Shown: piece by piece, positions 16,834 through 25,961 of the stretch | Layout of the letters: each line of letters opens with the position of its first letter | Position numbering within the stretch: the stretch's first letter is position 1 | Source of the DNA: Planctomycetia bacterium | GTDB lineage: Bacteria > Planctomycetota > Planctomycetia > Pirellulales > Thermoguttaceae | Assembly (NCBI GenBank): GCA_030537455.1 | Contig: JAUNMR010000017.1 | Location: forward strand, 1 to 64,000 | Direction: 5' to 3' | Length of the DNA stretch: 64,000 nucleotides | Position numbers and translations under genes: made by a program | Notes under the pieces: model-generated | What the model saw: the letters and a program-made list of their open reading frames with translations, nothing else | Database searches by the model: none | Told to the model about the DNA's origin: nothing

Positions 16834-18168
16834 TTAGTAGCGACCGTTGCCATTGACGGCACGAGGCGCGGTCTCAGCGGCGTTGGCGGTATTGGCAACG
16901 CGCTGTGGAGCGACTGCCGACGTTGACGTCCCTGTGGTTGCTACACGCTGTTGAGTACGTTGAGCGACGCTTCCCGCGGCGGCGTTAGCGACCGGTCGTG
17001 TAGTTGGCGCGCCCTTCGCTGGTTGAGCAGTGGCAACTGGTTGCGACGCAGTATTGCCAGCAGAGGCGGGTTGCGACGTCGCATATTGAACGCCGTCATT
17101 GGAGAGGAATCCTTGACGCATGATAGAGTATTCTTCTTCGCGAACTTCCTTGGTCCAGCCGGGCGCTACGTCGCCGTCGATATTCCAAAGCCCCTTGTTG
17201 ACAACGACATTGACAAAGGATAAGTCCGTTTTACTTTTGCCATTTGCGCTGATACGACGCATGTAGGTCGGCTGCAAGTCTTTGAGGTTAAGAATTACAA
17301 TAATGACCTGGTACTGCTCCGCGTCTCGAGCATATCGCGGGTAGGCTTCCAACCAGATTTGGCTCTGCTCTTTACCTTTGGGCGTATTAATACGCAGGTA
17401 GAAGTGGTTTTTCAGAAGATTAGCGTTGGCGGTGAAGAAGAGGGGGAATTGACCGTTGTCGACGGAAAGATCCATGTCCTGTTCATCTGCGACCACGGGG
17501 AAGAAAGTGGCAACCTTTTTCTGGAAGTCGTAGGTGACCAGCGCCTTACCGGTCAAGACGATCTTCTGTTCGTTTTGTGATTCCTTCCATTCTTCACCGC
17601 TTTCTGCGGTTTCGCTGGGTACAAATTCGCCACGAACATGGTATAGGAGTTTATTTGGCGCGATATAACGGAATTGTCCCCAGGTGTGTGAGATCGGCTT
17701 CTTGCTATTTGGCTGGAGAACGTCGTCGTACTGCTTGGTATGCACGTCGCAGGAGACTCTTTTAACGTTCTTACTGAACTGTTCCCAGCGTGCGAGGAAT
17801 TCGTCGAGTTGCTTTTGTTCCGCTTCGGTAATCTTAAAATTTTCCGGCGGTGGAGCAATGGCGCTAGAGACTTCTGCGGGAATATATCCGCCCTGAGGCG
17901 CGCCGACGTTTGCCGTGGTATTGGGATTCGCCACGCTTGTAGCGGGCGTAACCGTTGTGGTCGGCGCTACATTCACGACGTTAGTCGGCGTAGCGGCGGT
18001 TACTCCGGTATTATTCGGCGTAATTTGCGGTTGGGGCGCGACAGCGGCGCCGGTTTGTGTAGCTCCTGGCGCAACGTAATTGCCGAAACCCTGCGCATTG
18101 ACCGTCGTTGTCGCAAAGAACGAAAGAATAACGGCGCCGAACGCCAAAAGGACGATTGTTTTTTTCAT
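16834..18168 (-). CDS. TIGR03009-like secreted planctomycete protein
   Basis: 444 residues from ATG 18168 (MKKTIVLLAFGAVILSF, a clear signal peptide ending VNAQ). The open frame runs upstream to 18270 but that would bury the signal peptide. Residues about 30-115 are Pro/Thr/Asn/Val-rich and likely disordered. The core (about 115-350) begins with a helix EQKQLDEFLARWEQFSKNV and continues as a beta-rich lipoprotein-carrier-like domain that I associate with family TIGR03009, described from planctomycetes. The last 90 residues are Ala/Thr/Gln-rich. Exported; function unknown. Family assignment is from memory of the pattern. Confidence 0.65.
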   Translation of the reverse strand: MKKTIVLLAFGAVILSFFATTTVNAQGFGNYVAPGATQTGAAVAPQPQITPNNTGVTAATPTNVVNVAPTTTVTPATSVANPNTTANVGAPQGGYIPAEVSSAIAPPPENFKITEAEQKQLDEFLARWEQFSKNVKRVSCDVHTKQYDDVLQPNSKKPISHTWGQFRYIAPNKLLYHVRGEFVPSETAESGEEWKESQNEQKIVLTGKALVTYDFQKKVATFFPVVADEQDMDLSVDNGQFPLFFTANANLLKNHFYLRINTPKGKEQSQIWLEAYPRYARDAEQYQVIIVILNLKDLQPTYMRRISANGKSKTDLSFVNVVVNKGLWNIDGDVAPGWTKEVREEEYSIMRQGFLSNDGVQYATSQPASAGNTASQPVATAQPAKGAPTTRPVANAAAGSVAQRTQQRVATTGTSTSAVAPQRVANTANAAETAPRAVNGNGRY

Positions 18169-18380
18169 GATGATCCTGAACGCCATTGTCGTCCATGCGT
18201 CTGTATAGCGCGCATGGAGCATTGTCAAAATACCGCATCGCTGTCCTCTATGACGAGGAACTCGTCGCAAGGGTAACTATTTTCAACGATATTGTAAAGA
18301 GCTAATCTTTCTTTTTTAAGATGAACTTGACGTGGAATCTTTGAACGTTTGCGGTTCTTTTTTGGCAAAAATAAAGATTT

Positions 18381-18413
18381 CCCCCTTGTGTTTGAAATAA
18401 AGAGCGCTAGAAT
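18381..18413 (+). promoter_or_regulatory. tRNA-Ser promoter with C-run upstream of -35
   Basis: CCCCC (18381-18385), TTGTGT, 16-nt spacer, TAGAAT (18408-18413), placing the start of transcription a few bases before the tRNA. Confidence 0.7.
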
Positions 18414-18427
18414 GGCAGTCGTCATTT

Positions 18428-18510
18428 GGAGGATAAGCGAATGGCTAGCAACCTCATTGGAAATGAGGCGCCCCTTGCTGGGGTTGCGGGTTCGAGTCCC
18501 GTGTCCTCCG
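18428..18510 (+). tRNA. tRNA-Ser (GGA anticodon)
   Basis: Cloverleaf with acceptor GGAGGAT/GTCCTCC, anticodon stem CCTCA/TGAGG with loop TTGGAAA giving anticodon GGA, a long class II variable arm (stem around CCCC/GGGG), and T arm GCGGG-TTCGAGT-CCCGT. Discriminator G at 18510. The 3' CCA is not encoded. It reads UCC and UCU serine codons. Single-gene transcript with its own promoter and terminator. Confidence 0.95.
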
Positions 18511-18514
18511 CTTT

Positions 18515-18543
18515 AAAAGTCGGCTTTATGGTCGGCTTTTTTT
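18515..18543 (+). terminator. Terminator of tRNA-Ser
   Basis: AAAAGTCGGC pairs with GTCGGCTTTT through G-U wobbles (10 bp) and is followed by a T run. It begins five bases after the tRNA. Confidence 0.7.
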
Positions 18544-18666
18544 ATTTCTTGTGAATTCCTCTGCGCTTGACGAGTGTTTGCTAATGGTTACAATTCCACG
18601 TTGACGCACACGTCGCGTCGTACTGAGCTAGAAATGCCATCCCCAAGTTTCGCGCTATAGACGAAA

Positions 18667-19338
18667 ATGGACGAGATATTAACGCCGAAGAATCAGGTTT
18701 TTCCCAAATTGTATACCCTTGGCGAAGAAATAGTCAACGCAATTTCGCACGGTATCGGTTTTTTACTGTCGATCGCGGCGCTGGTGCTACTAATCATCCG
18801 AGCTTGTGGCGCATCTGATTGTGTCGCCGGCTATGTGGTGGGCTATACGATATTTGGCGTTTCGCTAATTCTGCTCTACCTCATGTCGACGCTTTATCAT
18901 TCCTTTGTTCCCTCGCGCGTCAAGAAGCTCTTTGCGGTCTTTGACCATACCGCGATCTTTATTCTGATAGCGGGCAGTTACACGGCCTTCTGTCTCGGAC
19001 CGCTTTATGGTTGGGACGGTTGGTGGTTTTTCGGAATGATCTGGTCCTTGGCGACGATTGGCGTGATTGCATACTGCGTCTACGGCGAAAAGGCGCGACG
19101 CTTTACTTTTACGCTTTACTTAGTTATGGGCTGGCTAGCGGCGCTGATTGCGAACCGATTGTATGCGTCTATTCCCCCGGCGTCTTTTCATATGCTCTGG
19201 ATTGGCGGATTGTGCTATACTCTCGGTTGTATTTTCTTCTTACTCAAGCGCGTGCGCTGGATGCACTCGATCTGGCATTTTTTTGTCCTGGCCGGTAGCA
19301 TCATGCATTTCTTTTCGCTCTACTGGGCGGTTGAATGA
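18667..19338 (+). CDS. Hemolysin III / YqfA family membrane protein
   Basis: 223 residues with seven predicted membrane helices, the PAQR/hemolysin-III topology. The N-terminus has EEIVNAISHGIGF, whose Ser-His is part of the zinc site. The second site element is SLILLYLMSTLYHS followed by FDHTAIFILIAGSYT, and the C-terminus has HSIWHFFVLAGSIMHFF with the remaining histidines. Inner-membrane protein; bacterial members are linked to membrane fluidity, and hemolysis is not implied. Monocistronic, between tRNA-Ser and the rpmI promoter. Confidence 0.9.
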   Translation: MDEILTPKNQVFPKLYTLGEEIVNAISHGIGFLLSIAALVLLIIRACGASDCVAGYVVGYTIFGVSLILLYLMSTLYHSFVPSRVKKLFAVFDHTAIFILIAGSYTAFCLGPLYGWDGWWFFGMIWSLATIGVIAYCVYGEKARRFTFTLYLVMGWLAALIANRLYASIPPASFHMLWIGGLCYTLGCIFFLLKRVRWMHSIWHFFVLAGSIMHFFSLYWAVE

Positions 19339-19374
19339 ACAAAATCGATAAAACACAGGATAATATTTGACTTT

Positions 19375-19407
19375 CCCCCTTGTTAAAACAGGTTATTCGT
19401 GTAGAAT
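19375..19407 (+). promoter_or_regulatory. rpmI-rplT promoter with C-run upstream of -35
   Basis: CCCCC (19375-19379), TTGTTA, 16-nt spacer, TAGAAT (19402-19407). It is almost identical in layout to the tRNA-Ser promoter at 18381. Confidence 0.7.
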
Positions 19408-19413
19408 GACACA

Positions 19414-19537
19414 AACTTATTGTGGATGGCGCGGTCGGCGTGTGTGAGCGCGTTGATCGTGACAAGTCGTTAAGCGTTTAGTCGAACGCGATCGCCATCT
19501 AGCACGCAACTTTTTTTAACGAATAAAGGTTTTTATC
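19414..19537 (+). promoter_or_regulatory. Structured leader of rpmI-rplT (candidate L20-type leader)
   Basis: About 125 nt of untranslated leader. GATGGCG (19425-19431) pairs perfectly with CGCCATC (19493-19499), enclosing CGCGTT (19449-19454) pairing with AACGCG (19485-19490). In other bacteria L20 autoregulates this operon through its leader; that this leader does the same is inference. Confidence 0.45.
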
Positions 19538-19741
19538 ATGCCTAAAGTTAAAACCCATAAGGGAGTTGCCAAGCGTTTTCGCGTTACCGCCAACGGAAAA
19601 GTTAAACACCGTCACAGCGGCACGAGCCACTTGGCTTGGCGCATGACCAGCAAGCGCGTTCGGAACCTTCGTGGAACCGACCCTGTTGCGACATGCGAAG
19701 AGAAACGTCTGATTAAAGCGCTCGGTAAGGGCGGTTATTGA
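19538..19741 (+). CDS. rpmI: 50S ribosomal protein L35
   Basis: 67 residues, full length. Starts MPKVKTHKGVAKRFRVT, the standard L35 N-terminus, and ends in the basic LIKALGKGGY. It follows a structured leader and precedes rplT on the same strand. infC, which usually precedes rpmI, is absent here: the upstream gene encodes a hemolysin-III protein. Confidence 0.95.
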   Translation: MPKVKTHKGVAKRFRVTANGKVKHRHSGTSHLAWRMTSKRVRNLRGTDPVATCEEKRLIKALGKGGY

Positions 19742-19940
19742 TCGGCGTCGCTCGTTAGGAACTCTTCCTGCGAGTTCCGAAGGATGAAGCGCGTCGCGAG
19801 CGTTTCTTCTTTCGGTTTCTGAAAACGGGTTGTCAACGCCGAGAACGCCTCGGGGCCTGGTTTTCGTCGAATGATAAGTTTGTTCGCGAACTCTTTGTTA
19901 AGAATTCAAACTTGTCAAAAGAATTATAAAGGACAATACA
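19742..19940 (+). other. rpmI-rplT spacer with nested hairpins
   Basis: 199-nt spacer, longer than usual. CGCTCG (19749-19754) can pair with CGAGCG (19797-19802), enclosing a 7-bp hairpin GGAACTC (19758-19764)/GAGTTCC (19772-19778). It could modulate rplT translation or RNA processing. The last part before rplT is AT-rich with AAAGGA as ribosome binding site. Confidence 0.35.
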
Positions 19941-20294
19941 ATGAGAGTAAGTAAAGGCGCAGCGCGTCGTCGCGCTAAGAAACGCTTATTCAAACGCGCG
20001 AAGGGTTTTCGCGGTGGTCGCGGTAAGCTTTTGCGTACCGTAAAAGAAACGGTCTTGCGCGCAGAAGTATTCGCAACGCGCGACCGTCGTGCGCGAAAAC
20101 GCGATTTCCGCAAGCTCTGGATTATTCGTATCAACGCTGCAGTGCGTATGCGCGGAATGCGTTACAGCCAGTTCATTAACGGTCTTAAGAAAGCGAACGT
20201 TGTGCTCGACCGTAAAATGCTCGCCGACGTGGCTGTGAATGATCCTGTTGCGTTCGATAAGATCGTCGAAGTCGCTAAAGCCGCTCTTGCCTAG
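19941..20294 (+). CDS. rplT: 50S ribosomal protein L20
   Basis: 117 residues, full length. The very basic N-terminal extension ([20 protein letters not shown]) binds 23S rRNA. The globular half begins [21 protein letters not shown] and ends with [13 protein letters not shown]. An early assembly protein of the large subunit. AAAGGA precedes the ATG. Followed by a strong intrinsic terminator at 20360. Confidence 0.95.
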   Translation: MRVSKGAARRRAKKRLFKRAKGFRGGRGKLLRTVKETVLRAEVFATRDRRARKRDFRKLWIIRINAAVRMRGMRYSQFINGLKKANVVLDRKMLADVAVNDPVAFDKIVEVAKAALA

Positions 20295-20623
20295 TTTCTT
20301 ATTCGCGATCGGAGGTTAAGGCTCCGGCGTTCTTTCGCGATTAAGTAGCATGATTATAGAAAGCGCATTGGTTGTCCCAATGCGCTTTTCGTTTGCGTCT
20401 AACTAGCGTCTGTAAAAAAGATAGAGCATTAAGGACAAGAATCAGAACTTGTCGTGCGATTGATCTGAGAAACCGGCGTAAGAGGATCGATGCATTCAAG
20501 ATTACACTGCTGACTTTCACCGCCATAATGGATGAGGTTATGTTCTTTCTTCGCTTGGCGTTATCAGCGGCACACAGCTAATTCAAATCTCTTTTCCCTT
20601 TCTTTTTCTTCCATAATTAATGA
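20295..20623. other. Gene-free interval downstream of rplT
   Basis: Holds the rplT terminator near its start. The rest shows no reading frame with a ribosome binding site or family resemblance; a 69-codon frame starting at 20372 overlaps the terminator and looks like noise. Confidence 0.5.
20360..20390 (+). terminator. rplT terminator
   Basis: Perfect 12-bp stem AAAGCGCATTGG / CCAATGCGCTTT with a 5-nt loop and T tail. Confidence 0.85.
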
Positions 20624-20652
20624 TTGACTTGAAGCGCATGAGACTTTACAAT
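20624..20652 (+). promoter_or_regulatory. Promoter candidate for the second DUF58 gene
   Basis: TTGACT, 17-nt spacer, TACAAT; leader about 80 nt to the GTG at 20742. Confidence 0.55.
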
Positions 20653-20741
20653 TGGCGTAGTTACCGGTTTGACGTGGGTTTTGTCGATGAATCGGCTAAT
20701 AACGCGTCGTCTATCTTGTTTAAACCACAGAGGAAGTCATT

Positions 20742-22388
20742 GTGCTTACGTCGCTTTTACAAGATTTTGTTCGCGAATATGCACTTTACGCCGTTATTGT
20801 CTTTATAATTCTGTATTTCGTGGTAGTCGCCGCGCTTTTCAAGACTTACCCCACGTTTCGAATGATTGTCCTCGTTGGCGTTTTGACGTTTTTTGCCTTC
20901 GTAAATTTCGTCTTGGTTCAAGACGCCCCGAGGTTCCAAATGATCCTTGGCGTCTTTGACACGCTTGTTTTATGTGCTCTGACCTTCGACTTAGCGCTCG
21001 TTGTCAGATCGGGCGGCGGTCTGAACGCCGTGCGTGAAACTGATGAAATCGCTTCGTTACAAGAGCCTCACGACGTCGTCTTGCATTTGAATAATAGCTC
21101 CAATCGCGCTGTCGTTCTGGATTATACCGACGACAAGTGCGACGCGATGGCAACGATGAGCGCGGTGAATTTCGAAGAGTATCTCAGCGGTCAGGTTGAC
21201 GACGCGTGTAGCGAAGACTGTATTCATTCTCGCGGCGCGTCGGTGAAACTTGATCCTGGCGTCGGTCTGTCTCTCGCATATCGCATTGTTTGGAAACGGC
21301 GCGGCGCCTACTCGCTGGACTTCGTCGCCATACGGTTGCTCAGCGTTTTAAAGTTTTGGCGTTCCTATCGTAACCTTCCGTGTCACACGACCTTTCGCGT
21401 TTATCCGAACCTTTGTCAATTGAATCAATTGGGCATGTTCGGTCTGGAACGCGATCTTCGCTTATTGGGGCTGCGTATTGCTCGTCGCGTCGGTCAGGAC
21501 GGTGATTTCGAACGCTTGCGTGATTACACTCCAGACGACCAGTATAAGTTTATTGACTGGAAAGCCACTGCCAGACGCGGGAAAATCATGGTACGTGATT
21601 TCCAAACGCAAAAGAATCAACAGATTGTCATAGCGCTCGACTCCGGTCGTATGACAATGAATAGTTCTGACGGCGTGACCTATTTCGACACTGCGCTCAA
21701 CGCCTCCCTTGCGCTTGCCTATATAGCGCTCAAGCAAGGGGATAAAGTCGGTTTCCTGATCTTTTCCGATGAAGTGCGCCTTTATGTACCGCCACGTGGC
21801 GGGATTTCTCACGTTAATACACTGATCCGCTCTGTTTTTGATATTTTTCCGGAACGCGTGGAATCTCGTTATGATCGTGCGTTCAGTTATCTAACCGAAC
21901 GTTTGAGCAAACGTTCCATGGTCGTGTTGGTCTCCAATGTGATTGACCAGCGTAACGGCGAACAAGTGGAAACCCATTTGACGCGTCTGGTTGGTAAACA
22001 TTTGCCCGTTGGGCTGTTTCTGCAAGAAGCTTCTCTCTTTAACGCTCTCGACTTGCTCGATAAGACCTTTGGACTTACCAACGAATCTGTCGAAGAAACA
22101 GGCGCCGTGGCTACGTCTAAATTGAGTTTAACTGAGCGTCAGTACCGACGCCTTCCGCCACAAGAGGAAATTGAGCGCGCCTTTTATGAAGGCGTTCGAC
22201 AAGAGCGCGTTACGCCTGTGGATTTGATCTATCGCGCGGGCGTTGCGGCTGATATTTTAAATTGGCGTCATTCGCTCATTCGTTCCATGGAACATCGTGG
22301 CGCGCTCACGCTGGACGTCGCGCCCAATGACGCGATGGTCGCGCTGATCAATAAGTATTTAGAGATTAAAGCGCGCAATTTACTATAG
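20742..22388 (+). CDS. DUF58 domain membrane protein (second copy)
   Basis: 548 residues. GTG start at 20742 with AGGA seven bases upstream. Three membrane helices at about 13-33, 40-57 and 64-87, then a large cytoplasmic part. The DUF58 signature is textbook: FERLRDYTPDDQYKFIDWKA, KIMVRDFQTQ, then IVIALDSGRMM-like DSGRMTMNSSD, which begins a vWA-like fold with an imperfect MIDAS-type DxGxM. Later GDKVGFLIFSD and VLVSNVIDQR fit the same fold. Probably an envelope-associated partner of a MoxR ATPase encoded elsewhere. The rhamnosidase gene begins 26 nt downstream and may be co-transcribed. Confidence 0.85.
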   Translation: MLTSLLQDFVREYALYAVIVFIILYFVVVAALFKTYPTFRMIVLVGVLTFFAFVNFVLVQDAPRFQMILGVFDTLVLCALTFDLALVVRSGGGLNAVRETDEIASLQEPHDVVLHLNNSSNRAVVLDYTDDKCDAMATMSAVNFEEYLSGQVDDACSEDCIHSRGASVKLDPGVGLSLAYRIVWKRRGAYSLDFVAIRLLSVLKFWRSYRNLPCHTTFRVYPNLCQLNQLGMFGLERDLRLLGLRIARRVGQDGDFERLRDYTPDDQYKFIDWKATARRGKIMVRDFQTQKNQQIVIALDSGRMTMNSSDGVTYFDTALNASLALAYIALKQGDKVGFLIFSDEVRLYVPPRGGISHVNTLIRSVFDIFPERVESRYDRAFSYLTERLSKRSMVVLVSNVIDQRNGEQVETHLTRLVGKHLPVGLFLQEASLFNALDLLDKTFGLTNESVEETGAVATSKLSLTERQYRRLPPQEEIERAFYEGVRQERVTPVDLIYRAGVAADILNWRHSLIRSMEHRGALTLDVAPNDAMVALINKYLEIKARNLL

Positions 22389-22414
22389 CGCGTTAGCTCA
22401 TATATGATAACCCC

Positions 22415-25400
22415 ATGGTGAACCATATGGTAGTACATACGCAAATACGACATTGGGTCGCTCGCCTTCTGACAACTGTCGTGGCAATCTTTTGCATGAC
22501 CCATCTTACGAACGTTCAAGGAGCTTCGCCCCTTGAGATAGTTGACGCGACGGTTGAAACGCAACACGAGCCCGTCGGTCTGGACACAACCACGCCGCGC
22601 TTCTCTTGGCGATCCTGGATCACACCTAACGTCGCTTCTGAAGTTTACAATCGCTCCCAAAGCGCTTATCAGATTTTGGTGGCGTCTTCTCAGGAACTTC
22701 TCGATTCCGATCAGGGCGACCTCTGGGACTCCGGTAAAGTCGATTCTGACGCATCGCTTTTTGTTCCCTATGCGGGCGAAGCGCTCAAAAGTTTACAAAC
22801 CTATTATTACAAGGTTCGTATCTGGGACGAACAGGATCAAGCGAGTAAGTGGAGCCAATCGTATCATTGGGTTCAAGGCATTATGTCGCAAGACGATTGG
22901 CAAGCGCAGTGGATTGCCACGCCCGCTGACACGCGTCCCGACGTCGATCTATCCGGCGCCAGTTGGATCGCCGCCGCTCAAGAACGAGAGACCGACGGCG
23001 GGTTTGCCACAGAATTCTTCCGAAAGAGCTTTGTACTTGACGTTCCAGAAGACGATATTGTTCAGCAGAACTTAATGGCGACCCTCTACTATGCCGCTTG
23101 CCAAAAGTTTGAACTTTTTGTCAACGGTCAGCGCGTTGGTTTCTCCATCGGTATGGTCTTTAATCCCGATCAATTGCGATCTATTGATATTTCTGAATAT
23201 ATCAAAGCCGGTAAGAACGTCGTGGCTATTGTCGTGTCCAATGACACGAAACGTCCTAACGGTACAAAATTCGGCGACGGCTCCCTTTATCCTACGGCGC
23301 TTGTCGCTAAGGTTGAAGTCAAACGTCTTGATAAGACCAATGTGCCCGGCAACTTGTCGACGCCTAATCGCTATGGTAAACCTGTCGAAGAAGTTCTCGC
23401 GGTCGGTACCGACTCCACCTGGAAATCCTCGATTGAAGGGGGCGAGAATTGGAATAGCGTTGATTTTGACGACTCCAACTGGGCTCAGGCGCGCTATCAG
23501 AGCTTTGTTCAACTTAACAATAACGCGCCGACTGCGGAATCCCTCGACCTCGGTCCCTGGGGTAAACTTCGTCGTCGTACCGAAACTCTTTCTCCTGCAT
23601 TCCATAAGGAATTTGAAGTAGGGGAAAATGTCAAGAGCGCTATGCTAGCGGTTTGCGCGCCTGGACTGTTCGAATTCTATGTCGACGGCGAAAAGTTTGG
23701 CGATCAACTGCTCACCCCCTCGATGACAAGATATGACCGCCGTCTGCTTTATAACGTTTTCGATCTCACCGAAACGTTCCAAGGCGACGCTAAGGGTTCT
23801 CACGAACTTCAGTTTATTCTCGGACACAGCTGGTACGACGTTCGTTCGATCGTCACGTGGAATTTCGACGCCGCTCCTTGGCGCGATTTTCCGCGTTTGC
23901 TCGCGCAACTGGTGATCACCTATCAGGACGGTTCTGTTAAGACCATCGCAACCGACGATACCTGGGACTATACGACCAGTCCCATCGTCTTCGATTGCGT
24001 ACGTCAGGGCGAAATCGTCAATGGCTCCTGGGTTCGCGAGATTCTCGGACGTGCGGAAATCGTGCCTGCCCCGTTGGGCGAGCCCAAGATGACGGCTCAA
24101 AAAGTCCGACCGACTAAGGCGACCGATTCGTATGAAGCGACTGCCGTTAAAGAAGTAGAACCTGGCGTTTGGGTGGTTGATATGGGACGCAACTGCGCCG
24201 GTTGGGCGAGGATTCGCCTCGCCGGTCAACACGAGGGCGACGTTGTGCGATTCCGTTATTCCGAGCGCGTCCTTGAAGACGGTAAGATTGAACGACACGA
24301 TATCGACCAGCATTTCATGGAGGGTACGCCTGCCTATTTGACTGGTATGAAGGGACAGTTCCAAACTGACTTCTACTTCTGTTCCGGCGCTCAAGAGGAG
24401 TTCTTTGAACCGCGCTTCACCTACAACGGTTATCAGTACATCGAGGTGACAGGGTTGCGCGAGGCTCCGAAGCCAACTGATTTTGTCGGCATGCGCCTTA
24501 ATACCGATTTCGATCAGGTCGGCGAATTTGAAACGTCTAATGAGCTACTGAATAAGTTGCAAAACGCGATGGCAGAGTCCTATCGTAACAACTTCGTCGC
24601 GGGCTACCCGACCGATTGTCCTCATCGCGAAAAGAACGGCTGGACCGGCGACGCTCAGCTTGCCTGCGAATTGGCGCAATATAACTTTGAAAATACGCTT
24701 GGTTACGAAAAATGGATCGACGACCTTTGCGACGAACAACGACCCGACGGTAATCTGCCGGGTATTGTGCCGTCCGGCGACTGGGGTTACCCCTGGGGTA
24801 ATGGTCCGGCGTGGGACTCCGCGCTGGTTCTGATTCCATGGTATGTCTATCTTTATCGCGGCGATCGTAAAATCCTCGAGGACGCGTACGATCACATGAA
24901 GCTCTATGTCGATTATCTGACCTCGCGCGAATTGGCGAACGGTCTAGTTAATCATGGTTTAGGCGACTGGGTCACGCCGAAAACCTCTACGCCTACGGAA
25001 GTTACCTCCACCGGTTACTATTTCGTCGACGCCAAAATCGTAGCACAAACCGCTAAACTTCTTGGTAAGGACGAAGATTATCAAAAGTATTCCGAGTTGG
25101 CGAAAAAGATTAGCGAGTCGTATAATCGCGAACTTTACAAAGGCGACGGAGTCTATTCGATTGGTAGCCAAACGTCCCAAAGTTGCGCCTTCCATCAGGG
25201 CTTTGCCCAAATGCTTCCGGAAGAGGAACAAGTCAAGGTCTTTAATAAACTTGTCGAGGCGATTGAACGTGAAAACGGAAGGTTTGACGCCGGAATTTTA
25301 GGCGTTAAATACATCTTACGTACGCTCAGCGAGCACGGTCGCACAGATTTGGCGTTGCAACTCATGCTACAAGAAGAACGCCCGGCAATGAGCGACTGGA

Positions 25401-25891
25401 TTCATCGCGGCGCCGGCACCCTTTGGGAGGATTGGGGCGAAGGTTCTTCGCGCAATCACATTATGTTTGGCGATTTTAGCGCTTGGTACTTCCAGTCTCT
25501 GTGCGGTATTAAGTTAGCCGGAGCGCCTGACGTCGTCAGCGCTAACTTCGAACCTGACGCAGTGGCCTTTAAGAAGATTGTGATTGCCCCTAAGTGCCGT
25601 AAATCGGAGATTACCGCGCCCGGTCATGATCCGATCAAATCAGTTGGCGGCGTCTTTAATTCCCCCTATGGGCTGATTGCGACCACGTGGAAATGGGACG
25701 ACGACATGACGACATTGCAACTTATGGTCATGATCCCACCGAACACCACCGCGAAGATTTACGTTCCCTGTGAAGAGAATCAGAAGATCTTGCCAGAGGT
25801 TGGCGGGGATTACCTCGACGACGGCGAACGCGTTGACGACGCCGTACTGTATAACGTTGGTTCCGGTTTTTATGTCTTCGATGTACGCTAG
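22415..25891 (+). CDS. Alpha-L-rhamnosidase (GH78)
   Basis: 1,158 residues with a signal peptide (hydrophobic WVARLLTTVVAIFCM, cleavage near VQGA). Order of domains follows bacterial GH78: an N-terminal fibronectin-like part (LEIVDATVETQHEPVGLD, about 36-53), two beta-sandwich domains (about 165-560), the (alpha/alpha)6 catalytic barrel (about 690-1045) and a C-terminal sandwich. The catalytic signature DCPHREKNGWTGDAQ (about 733-747) carries the general acid, and TLWEDWGEGSS (about 1000-1010) the likely base. It releases terminal alpha-L-rhamnose from plant or bacterial glycans, outside the cytoplasm. Only 26 nt separates it from the DUF58 gene; a solute symporter follows. Confidence 0.9.
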   Translation: MVNHMVVHTQIRHWVARLLTTVVAIFCMTHLTNVQGASPLEIVDATVETQHEPVGLDTTTPRFSWRSWITPNVASEVYNRSQSAYQILVASSQELLDSDQGDLWDSGKVDSDASLFVPYAGEALKSLQTYYYKVRIWDEQDQASKWSQSYHWVQGIMSQDDWQAQWIATPADTRPDVDLSGASWIAAAQERETDGGFATEFFRKSFVLDVPEDDIVQQNLMATLYYAACQKFELFVNGQRVGFSIGMVFNPDQLRSIDISEYIKAGKNVVAIVVSNDTKRPNGTKFGDGSLYPTALVAKVEVKRLDKTNVPGNLSTPNRYGKPVEEVLAVGTDSTWKSSIEGGENWNSVDFDDSNWAQARYQSFVQLNNNAPTAESLDLGPWGKLRRRTETLSPAFHKEFEVGENVKSAMLAVCAPGLFEFYVDGEKFGDQLLTPSMTRYDRRLLYNVFDLTETFQGDAKGSHELQFILGHSWYDVRSIVTWNFDAAPWRDFPRLLAQLVITYQDGSVKTIATDDTWDYTTSPIVFDCVRQGEIVNGSWVREILGRAEIVPAPLGEPKMTAQKVRPTKATDSYEATAVKEVEPGVWVVDMGRNCAGWARIRLAGQHEGDVVRFRYSERVLEDGKIERHDIDQHFMEGTPAYLTGMKGQFQTDFYFCSGAQEEFFEPRFTYNGYQYIEVTGLREAPKPTDFVGMRLNTDFDQVGEFETSNELLNKLQNAMAESYRNNFVAGYPTDCPHREKNGWTGDAQLACELAQYNFENTLGYEKWIDDLCDEQRPDGNLPGIVPSGDWGYPWGNGPAWDSALVLIPWYVYLYRGDRKILEDAYDHMKLYVDYLTSRELANGLVNHGLGDWVTPKTSTPTEVTSTGYYFVDAKIVAQTAKLLGKDEDYQKYSELAKKISESYNRELYKGDGVYSIGSQTSQSCAFHQGFAQMLPEEEQVKVFNKLVEAIERENGRFDAGILGVKYILRTLSEHGRTDLALQLMLQEERPAMSDWIHRGAGTLWEDWGEGSSRNHIMFGDFSAWYFQSLCGIKLAGAPDVVSANFEPDAVAFKKIVIAPKCRKSEITAPGHDPIKSVGGVFNSPYGLIATTWKWDDDMTTLQLMVMIPPNTTAKIYVPCEENQKILPEVGGDYLDDGERVDDAVLYNVGSGFYVFDVR

Positions 25892-25961
25892 TGTCACAAA
25901 TGCGGCTGTGAAGACGCTTACGCAACGTTAACGGTTGCCTCGACCGTTATAGCAACAACAG

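Noticed and set aside
18667..19338. True hemolysin or toxin
   Set aside because: The hemolysin-III name is historical; topology and histidine motifs indicate a PAQR-type membrane protein.
20372..20581. 69-codon frame after rplT
   Set aside because: Begins inside the rplT terminator stem.
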